A DNA stretch of 64,000 bases from an uncultured Halobacteriovorax sp. GTDB lineage: Bacteria; Bdellovibrionota; Bacteriovoracia; Bacteriovoracales; Bacteriovoracaceae. Positions 42,977 to 50,317 of this stretch are shown piece by piece. The notes beneath the pieces were generated by a model. That model made no database searches and was not told where the DNA came from. It worked only from the letters and a program-made list of their open reading frames with translations. The stretch is taken from positions 248,001 to 312,000 of the forward strand of contig CAJXVS010000006.1 of assembly GCA_913061265.1 (NCBI GenBank), written 5' to 3'. Numbering within the stretch: position 1 is the stretch's first letter; every line of letters starts with the position of its first letter. A program made the translations under genes and the position numbers.

Positions 42977-44323
42977 ATGACGAAGCTTGTGGCTTTTATA
43001 AAAAGCAGAAAGTTTATGGTTATAGTTTGCTTAGGATTTCTCCTAGGCGGTTATACCCATTGCGTGAATCCTGTTGCTACGCCAAAGAAAAAAGAATTGG
43101 CCATGACAGATAATTCTCAAAGTAATTCTAATTCTTCAAATAATTCAGGAAGCGGAAGTGGTGCTGATTCAGTTGCGATCTTCGCAGCGACTCTCCACCC
43201 TATCACTCAAATGAGATGTATTCCTTGCCACAATTCTTTTCAACAACCTCTTCACGCAGTTACTGATCCAAATCAGGCCCATGAAGCTATCATGGGAAGC
43301 TTCAAGGTAAACTTTGATAATGTCTCTTCTTCAAGAATGGTCGCGAAACTTAGAGATGAAAATCATAATTGCTGGACGGGAGATTGTAATGCCGATTCTG
43401 TTGAAATAGAAAACGCTATCAATGACTGGAAGAGCCAGATGGAGCAGCAAGGCGGAGGTGGTAATAATAACACCAACTCAAACACTACCTCTGAATCAAA
43501 TTACCTGGCCCTAGAGCTAGACCCAAACAATGCAATGGATAATGGAACCATCGGCTTTATGACTGAAGGGGCAACTCTCGTAGCGCCTATGGTTCAAGGT
43601 GATGATAATGGAACCACTTATATAGGCGTCCCAAATGGAAACGGCGGACTCCTTCAAAATAATAATAACGCCGCAGGAATTGGTTACTTACAATTTAACC
43701 TCTCTGCTTCAGATTCTTATAAAATTTATGGTCTAGTAAACTCTCCTACTGGCTCCGATGATTCATTTCATATCAGAGTTAATCAAGGGGCGTACGCAGA
43801 GTGGCACACTGGAGTAACTTCTGGTTATGAGTGGCGTGAAGTGACAGATACTTCTGCTATGAACCCTACTAACTTTTTTATCCCAGCAGGAAATGGTCAC
43901 AATCTTGAAGTTAGGCAACGTGAAGATGGTACTAAGATTGCGAAGGTTGTTATTACAAATGATCCCAATGTGAACTTAGAGGATGTCAGTGGCGCTTTGA
44001 TCGGCACATTGACTTACGACCTAAGCGCTATCCTTGGAGGAGTTGCCGTTCAATTCCAAATCGATTTTCAAGAGTTTGATATGTATAGCTACAAGTTTTC
44101 AAACCCTAGGTTCGTTCTTAATGGGAGAAGTGTTAGAGTTAAGAATATTCAACTCTTAGTAAATAATAGTTTTAACCCGCAACACTCTACCTATACAATT
44201 GTAGATAAGGTTGTCTCTCCTGCAAATCCAAGCGCATCTGATTTTTCTATGATTGTGTTAAAGGATCAAGGTCTACAATTCGATCGTATATCTTTCGCCT
44301 TTGAGACTCTTGAACTGCAATAG
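42977..44323 (+). CDS. Single-haem lipoprotein with C-terminal beta domains
   Basis: The signal peptide ends in YTHC, again a His before the lipidated Cys, followed by VNPVATPKKK. After a Ser/Asn/Gly linker comes a small cytochrome-like domain (about residues 65-155) with one CIPCH site and a second Cys pair (HNCWTGDCN). A Gly/Asn linker leads to a jelly-roll-like domain (about 185-330: YLQFNLSASDSYKIYGLV, DSFHIRVNQGAYAEWHTG), typical of carbohydrate-binding modules. The last 120 residues form another beta region. It could anchor to the outer membrane and recognise glycan. Followed after 2 bases by the signal peptidase gene. Confidence 0.82.
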   Translation: MTKLVAFIKSRKFMVIVCLGFLLGGYTHCVNPVATPKKKELAMTDNSQSNSNSSNNSGSGSGADSVAIFAATLHPITQMRCIPCHNSFQQPLHAVTDPNQAHEAIMGSFKVNFDNVSSSRMVAKLRDENHNCWTGDCNADSVEIENAINDWKSQMEQQGGGGNNNTNSNTTSESNYLALELDPNNAMDNGTIGFMTEGATLVAPMVQGDDNGTTYIGVPNGNGGLLQNNNNAAGIGYLQFNLSASDSYKIYGLVNSPTGSDDSFHIRVNQGAYAEWHTGVTSGYEWREVTDTSAMNPTNFFIPAGNGHNLEVRQREDGTKIAKVVITNDPNVNLEDVSGALIGTLTYDLSAILGGVAVQFQIDFQEFDMYSYKFSNPRFVLNGRSVRVKNIQLLVNNSFNPQHSTYTIVDKVVSPANPSASDFSMIVLKDQGLQFDRISFAFETLELQ

Positions 44324-44325
44324 AT

Positions 44326-45192
44326 ATGAAAAAGGACTTCGTTTATAGCTTATTGATTTTTTCTCTTTGCTTAGCTATAGACCAAGCCACCAAGAGCTGG
44401 GGCTTAACCCTCGAGACCCTTCAATATAATGAAGGAGTCATCTTTGGACTCTATGGCGATTTATCAAAGACCCTTAGGATCATCACCCTTTGCAGTATCT
44501 TTGGTTTCCTCTTCTTTTTATACCTAATCCTCCTCTACTTGCTTCCGGCTCAACTTAAACAATTAAAGTACGGCCTCTCCCTTCTTATGGGAGGAATCTT
44601 TGGAAATGTTCTCGATAGGACTCTCTGGGGAAAGAGCATCGATTTTATCCCCTTTCATCTAGGTGATACTCACTTGGTTTTTAACTTTGCAGATGTCTTT
44701 CAATGGATTGGCGCTGCCATCATCATCTATAAAGTGATTAAAAAAGAAAAAGTGATTTGGTACCCAGACAATCAACGGGGCCGTTACTTAATTAACCCAA
44801 AAGAGCAGATCCTCTTTTCCATTAAATTTAGCTCCATCGCTTTATGTTCCAGCTTACTTCTGGGTATCTTTAGCTTTACCTTTTTTAGAACGACTTTAAC
44901 TGATTGGGGCTTTCGCCAGTACAATCAAGTCTTAGCAAGTTTTGCTATCTCTTATATCTGCTTAACACTGGCCTTTACTCTTTTAGTTTTTATAGCAGGC
45001 CTTATCATTTCTCATAAATCTTCCGGTCCCCTCTACGCTTTTGAGCTCTATGTTGAAGACCTCTTAAAAGGCGAACGGCGAAAACTCGTTCTTCGTGATG
45101 GGGATAATTATCGCCACCTTGAGCAAGTTGCTGATCAGCTAGAACAGCATTTTAAAAAAGAAGATGATGGCGATAAAGGCAAAGCTAGTTAA
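44326..45192 (+). CDS. lspA: Signal peptidase II fused to a membrane-HAMP-like C-terminus
   Basis: Residues 1-140 are a prolipoprotein signal peptidase: AIDQATKSWGL, YNEGVIFGL, GGIFGNVLDR with catalytic Asp97, and FNFADVFQWIG with catalytic Asp123. Instead of ending near 160 residues as LspA does, the protein continues with two more membrane segments (about 165-190 and 205-228) and a HAMP-like segment (230-276: KSSGPLYAFELYVEDLLKGE, then LRDGDNYRHLEQVADQLEQH). HAMP domains relay signals across membranes. The gene directly follows two lipoprotein genes, suggesting a dedicated or regulated processing enzyme. I know no described LspA of this design. Confidence 0.88.
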   Translation: MKKDFVYSLLIFSLCLAIDQATKSWGLTLETLQYNEGVIFGLYGDLSKTLRIITLCSIFGFLFFLYLILLYLLPAQLKQLKYGLSLLMGGIFGNVLDRTLWGKSIDFIPFHLGDTHLVFNFADVFQWIGAAIIIYKVIKKEKVIWYPDNQRGRYLINPKEQILFSIKFSSIALCSSLLLGIFSFTFFRTTLTDWGFRQYNQVLASFAISYICLTLAFTLLVFIAGLIISHKSSGPLYAFELYVEDLLKGERRKLVLRDGDNYRHLEQVADQLEQHFKKEDDGDKGKAS

Positions 45193-45363
45193 CTGCCGCA
45201 CCACAATAGAGAAAGAATTCTTCTAAAATTTTCCTTAAGAGACCTTATAGATACATTCGCAACGCAGCATCGGTTAGTTTTTTATAATTAACTCTATAAA
45301 ATTGATATCTTGAACCCTATAATTACCCAACGTTTTCAATCGGTTTAGAACAAGGAATCTTCA

Positions 45364-46527
45364 TTGTTGAAGCTTATTTTGCTTCTCATTCTCCCTAGTG
45401 TGGCTTGGTCCTACCCAAACTTTATTAGCTATCACTATACCTCGTGTATTACTTGCCATTACAACCCAATGGGAAATGGTCCTCTTACAGATTACGGCCG
45501 CGCCGTTGGGGCTACTGTTATAAGTGACCGAGTCTTAAGAGATAAAACAACAAGTGATGATGCCATTGGAAAGACTTCTGGTTTTCTTTTTATGGAAAAT
45601 AAGAATGATTGGTTTAGACCTTCCTTTGATTATAGAGGCCTTACCCTAAAGACAAACTACGACGAGTTAAACGAAGAGAATGATTATATTCATATGATGG
45701 CCGACGCCAATATAGTTTTAAGACTAGGACCTAAGGCAAATAAGGATAAGTTTATCTTTTCTTATACCTTAGGCTACGCCCCTACTCCTCGCGCCCTTAA
45801 AGATAATACAACAATTGAAAAAGAAGATAACTTTAGAAGCCGTGAGCATTATTTTGGGTGGAGAACCAGTCCCAAGTGGGGACTTTACGTAGGTCTTATG
45901 GATAAGGCCTTTGGTATCCGCGTTCCCGATCACAATGCTTTTAGCCGTTCTAATACTGGCCTTTCAATGAACGATCAGTCCCATGGAATGCTGGTTCATT
46001 ATACCACTCCAGCTTTTGAATATGCCATCCATGCCTTTATGGGGAACCTTGCTCAAGAAGCAACAGTGCGCCAAACAGGTGGGTCAGGAACCTTTGAGTG
46101 GACCGCTTCAGAGAAAACGAGAGTGGGAGCATCCCTTCTTTCTTCTCAATCAGATTTCTTAAAGCAATCAAACTACGCTGTTCATATGAGGAGTGCTTTT
46201 GGCAAAGGCTCTAGTGTCATGATCGAAGTAGGCCAACAAAATAAAAAGGCTGTTCTTCGCGGAACCTCTAAAACTAGCCGTTATATCTTTACTCAAAACC
46301 ATGTACGACTAAAGCGTGGCCTTAATATGGTTAACACCCTTGAGTATTTAAAAGCCGATACCTCTAAAAAAGAAGATAAGGTTCTAAGAGTAGGACCAGG
46401 AATTCAGTACTTCCTCAATCAGGGATTAGAGTTTCGCATCGATATCTATAATACAAAAGTATTTTCAGAAACCTCAGTATCAGATGATAGCTGGGATGTT
46501 ACGGGACAATATCATATATGGTTCTGA
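45364..46527 (+). CDS. Haem-motif plus outer-membrane barrel protein
   Basis: Starts at TTG (45364, or the next TTG 45367) behind AAGGA. The signal peptide is very short (LKLILLLILPSVAWS). One CxxCH site comes right after it: SYHYTSCITCHYNPMGNG (His included), in the segment GPLTDYGR. Residues 80-387 are a long run of alternating strands ending IWF, as in an outer-membrane barrel of perhaps 14-18 strands. A single haem at the periplasmic mouth of a barrel could pass electrons through the membrane or act as a plug. The next gene overlaps by 10 bases. No close family name is known to me. Confidence 0.8.
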   Translation: MLKLILLLILPSVAWSYPNFISYHYTSCITCHYNPMGNGPLTDYGRAVGATVISDRVLRDKTTSDDAIGKTSGFLFMENKNDWFRPSFDYRGLTLKTNYDELNEENDYIHMMADANIVLRLGPKANKDKFIFSYTLGYAPTPRALKDNTTIEKEDNFRSREHYFGWRTSPKWGLYVGLMDKAFGIRVPDHNAFSRSNTGLSMNDQSHGMLVHYTTPAFEYAIHAFMGNLAQEATVRQTGGSGTFEWTASEKTRVGASLLSSQSDFLKQSNYAVHMRSAFGKGSSVMIEVGQQNKKAVLRGTSKTSRYIFTQNHVRLKRGLNMVNTLEYLKADTSKKEDKVLRVGPGIQYFLNQGLEFRIDIYNTKVFSETSVSDDSWDVTGQYHIWF

Positions 46528-47627
46528 AGAATATCTCCCCTATTGTTAAATACCTCATCCTCTTCTTTGGATTGCTCTTTATGTTTTCACCTAAAGTGGA
46601 AGCTCAAAATAAAGACCGCGCTATCTTTAATAGTGCCAAGAAAAGCTTTACGGCCGGAAAGTATGAATCCGCTGTCATGACCTTAAGAAGACGTTATGAC
46701 TTTAGAGATAATTCAACTCCTTATGGGGCCCTGACTCTTGCGGCCCTCTCGTATGAGAAGATGGGGAAACTAAAGAATGCCCAGCATATCTATACCTTTC
46801 TTATTAAAAGACGATTTAAGAACGTAAATAATGAAATCATCTCAGCCTACAAAGCCTCTAAAGGCGCCGATGATCTTCCTGAAGCGCCAGAGAAACTGCT
46901 TAGCTATTATTTTAAAAGAGCAGATATTCTTTCAAGAATCTATGTAAGAGATGGACGCTACATGCCTACCAAAAGAAAGAAGCTCTATAGAAATACGGCC
47001 GTAGTCTATGCGGAGATTTTAGAGTCCGCTGACTTTGAACCTGAAGATGATGAAGAAACAGAAGTAGATGATATCATCACCAGGATTGAAAATGCTGAAA
47101 AGAACTGGGAAATGGAATCTTATAAATGGGGCTGGTTCGGCTCTCTTCACTACCTTACTTGGCGTGATAAATTAAAGATCACTACTCCCACTGGAACTTC
47201 CGTTGATATCAGATCAACCGCTGAAGGCTGGTGCGCTGGTGGAGGACTCAAGTACGAGAACTCTTGGTGGCAATGGAATATTAACGCTTGCTACGCAGCT
47301 ATGAACGCCACTGTTGGTAATGACTCACAAGTGGTTAACTACTTTCAAAAAAATGTTCCAGCTAGCGCCTTTTTCATGGGTGTTGGCGGATTTTGGAAAC
47401 CTAGTGCTATGGACGCCGCAATCGGGATCAACCTTCCGTTTATGTTTAGAAGTGGTGATTATACTGAGCCTGCTGGCTATCAATTAGATAATACCTCAAC
47501 ACTTAGTTATGGCTATTTAGTCGAAGCTCAGTGGAACTGGAGCAAGTTCACCTATTCAATGAAGTTTGGAAAAATCAATAAATTCAGCTCTTCAATGCTC
47601 TTTATTGGTGGTCTCTACAACTTTTAA
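46518..47627 (+). CDS. TPR-plus-barrel outer-membrane protein
   Basis: Signal peptide ends near KVEAQN. Residues 40-160 contain three TPR-like helical pairs (SAKKSFTAGKYESAVMTL, YGALTLAALSYEKMGKLKNAQHIY, TAVVYAEILESADFE). The last 170 residues are beta-stranded with many aromatics (GWFGSLHYLTWRDKLKI, FGKINKFSSSMLFIGGLYNF) and finish in Phe, the outer-membrane barrel signature. A periplasmic TPR head on a barrel is seen in several secretion ports, so it may bind the haem-barrel protein with which it overlaps by 10 bases. No family recognised. Confidence 0.78.
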   Translation: MVLKNISPIVKYLILFFGLLFMFSPKVEAQNKDRAIFNSAKKSFTAGKYESAVMTLRRRYDFRDNSTPYGALTLAALSYEKMGKLKNAQHIYTFLIKRRFKNVNNEIISAYKASKGADDLPEAPEKLLSYYFKRADILSRIYVRDGRYMPTKRKKLYRNTAVVYAEILESADFEPEDDEETEVDDIITRIENAEKNWEMESYKWGWFGSLHYLTWRDKLKITTPTGTSVDIRSTAEGWCAGGGLKYENSWWQWNINACYAAMNATVGNDSQVVNYFQKNVPASAFFMGVGGFWKPSAMDAAIGINLPFMFRSGDYTEPAGYQLDNTSTLSYGYLVEAQWNWSKFTYSMKFGKINKFSSSMLFIGGLYNF

Positions 47628-47632
47628 ACCTA

Positions 47633-47641
47633 TGCTATAAT
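47633..47641 (+). promoter_or_regulatory. Extended -10 promoter
   Basis: TGCTATAAT is a perfect extended -10 element (TG, one base, TATAAT at 47636-47641). No clear -35 box lies at the right spacing, as is normal for extended -10 promoters. It would start RNA near 47648, about 13 bases before the ATG of the 59-codon gene at 47661. Confidence 0.65.
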
Positions 47642-47660
47642 AGTAGAAAGGAGAAACCTC

Positions 47661-47840
47661 ATGTGTATTATGTGTGTTCAAATTTTCAAAGAAAGAATGA
47701 CTGTAAAAGAGGCTAGATCTGCCCTTCGCGAACTTGTTGCTACGACTAAAAATGATGAAGAACTAGAGCATTATAAGGAGCTTTCTAAGGCCACTGATGA
47801 TGAACTTGTTGAGATAGCTGCTAACTCTCAGCCCGAGTAA
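47661..47840 (+). CDS. 59-residue cytoplasmic protein with CxxC start
   Basis: AAGGAG lies seven bases before the ATG, and an extended -10 promoter lies just upstream. The product begins MCIMCVQIFKERMTVKEARS. Cys2 and Cys5 form a CxxC pair at the very N-terminus. The rest is a charged helical protein (ALRELVATTKNDEELEHYKE, KATDDELVEIAAN). No signal peptide. The N-terminal CxxC suggests metal or redox binding, possibly a small zinc-type regulator, but no family is recognised. The end overlaps the convergent methyltransferase gene by 20 bases. Confidence 0.75.
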   Translation: MCIMCVQIFKERMTVKEARSALRELVATTKNDEELEHYKELSKATDDELVEIAANSQPE

Positions 47841-48660
47841 AGAGGACTATTTTTAGACCCTTCTCAGGGTCAATTTCTTTAAACTCTTCTGCGCTATAGA
47901 GAACCTTAGACACTTCCCACCCGGGAGCATGCTCTAATAAAAAACCTGAATCTAAAAATGGCGAATTCAAGCAGGCCAAGACCATCCCCTTTTCACTTAA
48001 CCAAGAATCGACTTTCTTTAATAGTTTTGGATAGGCGCTCTCAAGGTGAAAGCTTTTTTGATGAGATGGAGGATCAATGATGATGAGATCCCATGGTCCT
48101 TTTTTTGTAATACCACTTAAGGACTTCATTATATCGTAGCTTAAGAATTGAACATTCTTTTCAAGGCCATTTAGCTGATGATTTTTTTGACCAACCTTTA
48201 AGAAGCTCTTCTTCATATCTATATTAGTTACTTTTAAGGCCCCTGCGTTCATGGCCGCCACTGAAAAAGAACAAGTATAAGAAAAAAGATTTAACACTTT
48301 CTTGTCTTTTGATAACTGGGAGATAAGCTCTCTTCCTGGCTTCATATCCATAAAGAAGCCAATATTTTGATTATCTTTTAAGTTAATTTCATAACGAAGA
48401 GAATTCTCAATAAGATGATGAGTCTCTGGAATACTTCCTCTCAGGGCCCTAAAGGGCTCTCTAGATTTTCTATTTCGATAAAAGATGCCTTCACATTCAG
48501 GAAGCTCGGAGATAATCTTTTCAAGCGCCGCCTCATCAATATCTTCAAATGAATCAATAAGAATATAAGGGGGTATTAAATCAATATTATAATTGAGCCC
48601 TTGACCACGTCCATGAAAGAGCCGCTTTGCTTCTAGCATTAAGGCATCAACTGGACCCAT
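47821..48660 (-). CDS. SAM-dependent methyltransferase, RlmI/RlmK-like
   Basis: A 279-residue class I methyltransferase. The early part (NIGFFMDMKPGRELI) and the SAM motif I (VLNLFSYTCSFSVAAMNAGA) followed by acidic NIDMKKSF and the IIIDPPSHQ catalytic segment match the RlmI/RlmK 23S rRNA cytosine-C5 or guanine-type group. The PUA domain of RlmI is absent. It probably methylates ribosomal RNA, and the exact position cannot be predicted. It is on the opposite strand to the preceding cluster and its start lies inside the stop end of the haem lipoprotein gene (22-base overlap). Confidence 0.87.
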   Translation of the reverse strand: MGPVDALMLEAKRLFHGRGQGLNYNIDLIPPYILIDSFEDIDEAALEKIISELPECEGIFYRNRKSREPFRALRGSIPETHHLIENSLRYEINLKDNQNIGFFMDMKPGRELISQLSKDKKVLNLFSYTCSFSVAAMNAGALKVTNIDMKKSFLKVGQKNHQLNGLEKNVQFLSYDIMKSLSGITKKGPWDLIIIDPPSHQKSFHLESAYPKLLKKVDSWLSEKGMVLACLNSPFLDSGFLLEHAPGWEVSKVLYSAEEFKEIDPEKGLKIVLFTRAES

Positions 48661-49028
48661 TCAATGAGGATCTGATAATTACTATCTGAAATTTGGGGAT
48701 TATCCGCAGGCATATTTCCGCCTTGGTTCTTTAACCTTGTGATCAAAGTAGATCCTGCAGTAGAACCTGCAACAACTCTTCCTGAAGTCTTCCAATTGGC
48801 ATCATTAGTAAAGGCCGCCCATTGATCATGATAACCACTATGGCAGTTTACACATTTATCTTGGATAACAGTTTGAGCCGCGCAGTAACGATCTCCCGCC
48901 GCCGTACCGGCTTCGGTACAGGCAAGAAGAGGGATCAGACCAGTGTCACTCGTGTTTGAGTTAAAGGTCTGTCCACAGCTTGAGAGAAGCATTAGAGAAA
49001 TAAAAAAGAGTTTATTTATATTTAACAT
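48639..49028 (-). CDS. Small single-haem lipoprotein
   Basis: Lipobox LLSSC, then a mature part of about 110 residues containing one CxxCH haem site (KCVNCHSGYHDQW) and a second Cys pair (LACTEAG, RYCAAQT). The C-terminal ILIEWVQ and MPADNP are the pattern of PSCyt1-type haem domains (distal Met in GNMPAD). It is likely a periplasm-facing electron carrier. It overlaps YceI by 17 bases and the methyltransferase gene by 22, so the four genes from the ABC transporter down form one operon. Confidence 0.88.
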   Translation of the reverse strand: MLNINKLFFISLMLLSSCGQTFNSNTSDTGLIPLLACTEAGTAAGDRYCAAQTVIQDKCVNCHSGYHDQWAAFTNDANWKTSGRVVAGSTAGSTLITRLKNQGGNMPADNPQISDSNYQILIEWVQLMP

Positions 49029-49497
49029 AGGCCTCTAGTTTAATCATATCTTTAACACCGGCGCCCATATAGCTAACACCTTCAATTTTGAAGGCCTTTA
49101 AGCTAATCGTAAAGTTTGCCTTCATATATTTTGAGTCTACTTTTTTATAAGTAAAAGGAACCTTTCCTTCTATGCCGCGGATACTAAAAAGAGCAGTCCC
49201 CTTTCCAGATTTCCCAACAACCTTCTTAACAATAATCTTTGAATGCTTCTTATATTCTAGCTTCTTAATTAAATGCTCATCTCTTAGATCCATTCCGGTC
49301 TTAAGAGACTTTGTTTTCACGTAGAGATTACTTCCACTAACTGAGTCTCCATTAACCTTAATGGTCCCTTTAACACTTTTAGCTTTAGCTTCAAATGATC
49401 CGGCCGGAGAGAGTGCAACAGAGATGGTCACTCCTTTAGCAAAGAGTGAAAATGAAATTAAAAATACAAAAATGGGTAATAAAAGAAGCTTCTTCAT
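49012..49497 (-). CDS. YceI-like periplasmic lipid-binding protein
   Basis: The ATG at 49497 is preceded by AAGGAT and gives a clean signal peptide (MKKLLLLPIFVFLISFSLFA); the longer frame from 49545 is not needed. The mature 140-residue protein alternates polar and hydrophobic residues and contains AKAKSVKGTIKVNGDS, SLKTGMDLRDEHLIKK and the closing SYMGAGVKDMIKLEAYVKYK, which are YceI family features. YceI lipocalins bind polyisoprenoid such as ubiquinone chains. Here it sits with a haem lipoprotein and an ABC-2 transporter, which suggests a respiratory or membrane-lipid role. Confidence 0.88.
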   Translation of the reverse strand: MKKLLLLPIFVFLISFSLFAKGVTISVALSPAGSFEAKAKSVKGTIKVNGDSVSGSNLYVKTKSLKTGMDLRDEHLIKKLEYKKHSKIIVKKVVGKSGKGTALFSIRGIEGKVPFTYKKVDSKYMKANFTISLKAFKIEGVSYMGAGVKDMIKLEAYVKYK

Positions 49498-49507
49498 AAA
49501 TATCCTT

Positions 49508-50317
49508 TTAAATCTCTCTACGGTTAAATAAATAATAAAAGACAAAAAAGAAAAGCGCTGTCGTCAGTCCAAAGTGACCAAGTTCTATTGCTATATTTAA
49601 GTCTATCTCTTTTTGTAATAAAATATTTCTCCCAATATCATCAATGATCCCCATCCTTGGAAAGAAAGTATGAAAACCTAAGGCGACAATAGGAAAGAAG
49701 TCTAGGTCAGCAGTCATCTCTGCCCACTCTTTTCCCTTAAGGAACATATTAGAACCCGTAACAATAATCGTCACAATGGATGTCATAAGAAGGGCCATAA
49801 TCTTAGGCATATTTAAGCCTAAGAAGGCTGAGATCATAATGACGATAAGGTTACTCAAAGCTGTATAAAACATAGCTCCAAGTAAGTGAGGTCCACCGAC
49901 GATAGATCCAATAGAAGAGCTTAATAAGATCTGAGCTATAACCACTGAGAAAAGGTAGTAACTCATTATAATGATCCAGCTACCAAGAATCCTTGCCGCT
50001 AAGTATTCAAATCTTGAGATGGGAAATGACATCAAAAGTGGAGAGACATTGGTCTCAATATCTGACTTGATACAATTCACCCCAAAGATGATGGCCAGTA
50101 AGCTTGTGAACTTACTTATGATAAAGATCAGCGCCATAGTGGTGCCCTGAGCTGCTCCTTCTTGACCCATCTGACTTAGGACTTCTTTAGATAAGAAATT
50201 AAGGCCAGCATTGATAAGAAGGATCACGGCTACTGTAATGATTGTGATTAAGACTAAGGTCTTAGACCTGAATTCTTTTTGAATAGTATTAAAAAGAAGA
50301 AGTTGAAACCGTCTCAT
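49508..50317 (-). CDS. ABC-2 type permease
   Basis: A 269-residue permease with about six membrane segments (LVLITIITVAVILLINAGL, ALIFIISKFTSLLAIIFGVN, IIMSYYLFSVVIAQILLSSS). It pairs with the ATPase gene directly upstream, which it overlaps by 4 bases. NosY- and CcmB-like permeases of copper and nitrous-oxide systems share this shape, and no NosD or NosL gene is near. It probably exports a substrate needed by the YceI and haem-protein pair that follows, but the substrate is not shown. Confidence 0.9.
   Translation of the reverse strand: MRRFQLLLFNTIQKEFRSKTLVLITIITVAVILLINAGLNFLSKEVLSQMGQEGAAQGTTMALIFIISKFTSLLAIIFGVNCIKSDIETNVSPLLMSFPISRFEYLAARILGSWIIIMSYYLFSVVIAQILLSSSIGSIVGGPHLLGAMFYTALSNLIVIMISAFLGLNMPKIMALLMTSIVTIIVTGSNMFLKGKEWAEMTADLDFFPIVALGFHTFFPRMGIIDDIGRNILLQKEIDLNIAIELGHFGLTTALFFFVFYYLFNRREI

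Noticed and set aside
45193-45363. Intergenic stretch before the haem-barrel gene tested for a tRNA or small RNA gene
   Set aside because: No cloverleaf, no CCA end and no strong hairpin with T run. It looks like a plain AT-rich promoter region.
49497-49545. Longer start of the YceI gene
   Set aside because: It overlaps the permease gene and puts 16 residues before a clean signal peptide; AAGGAT stands right before the inner ATG.
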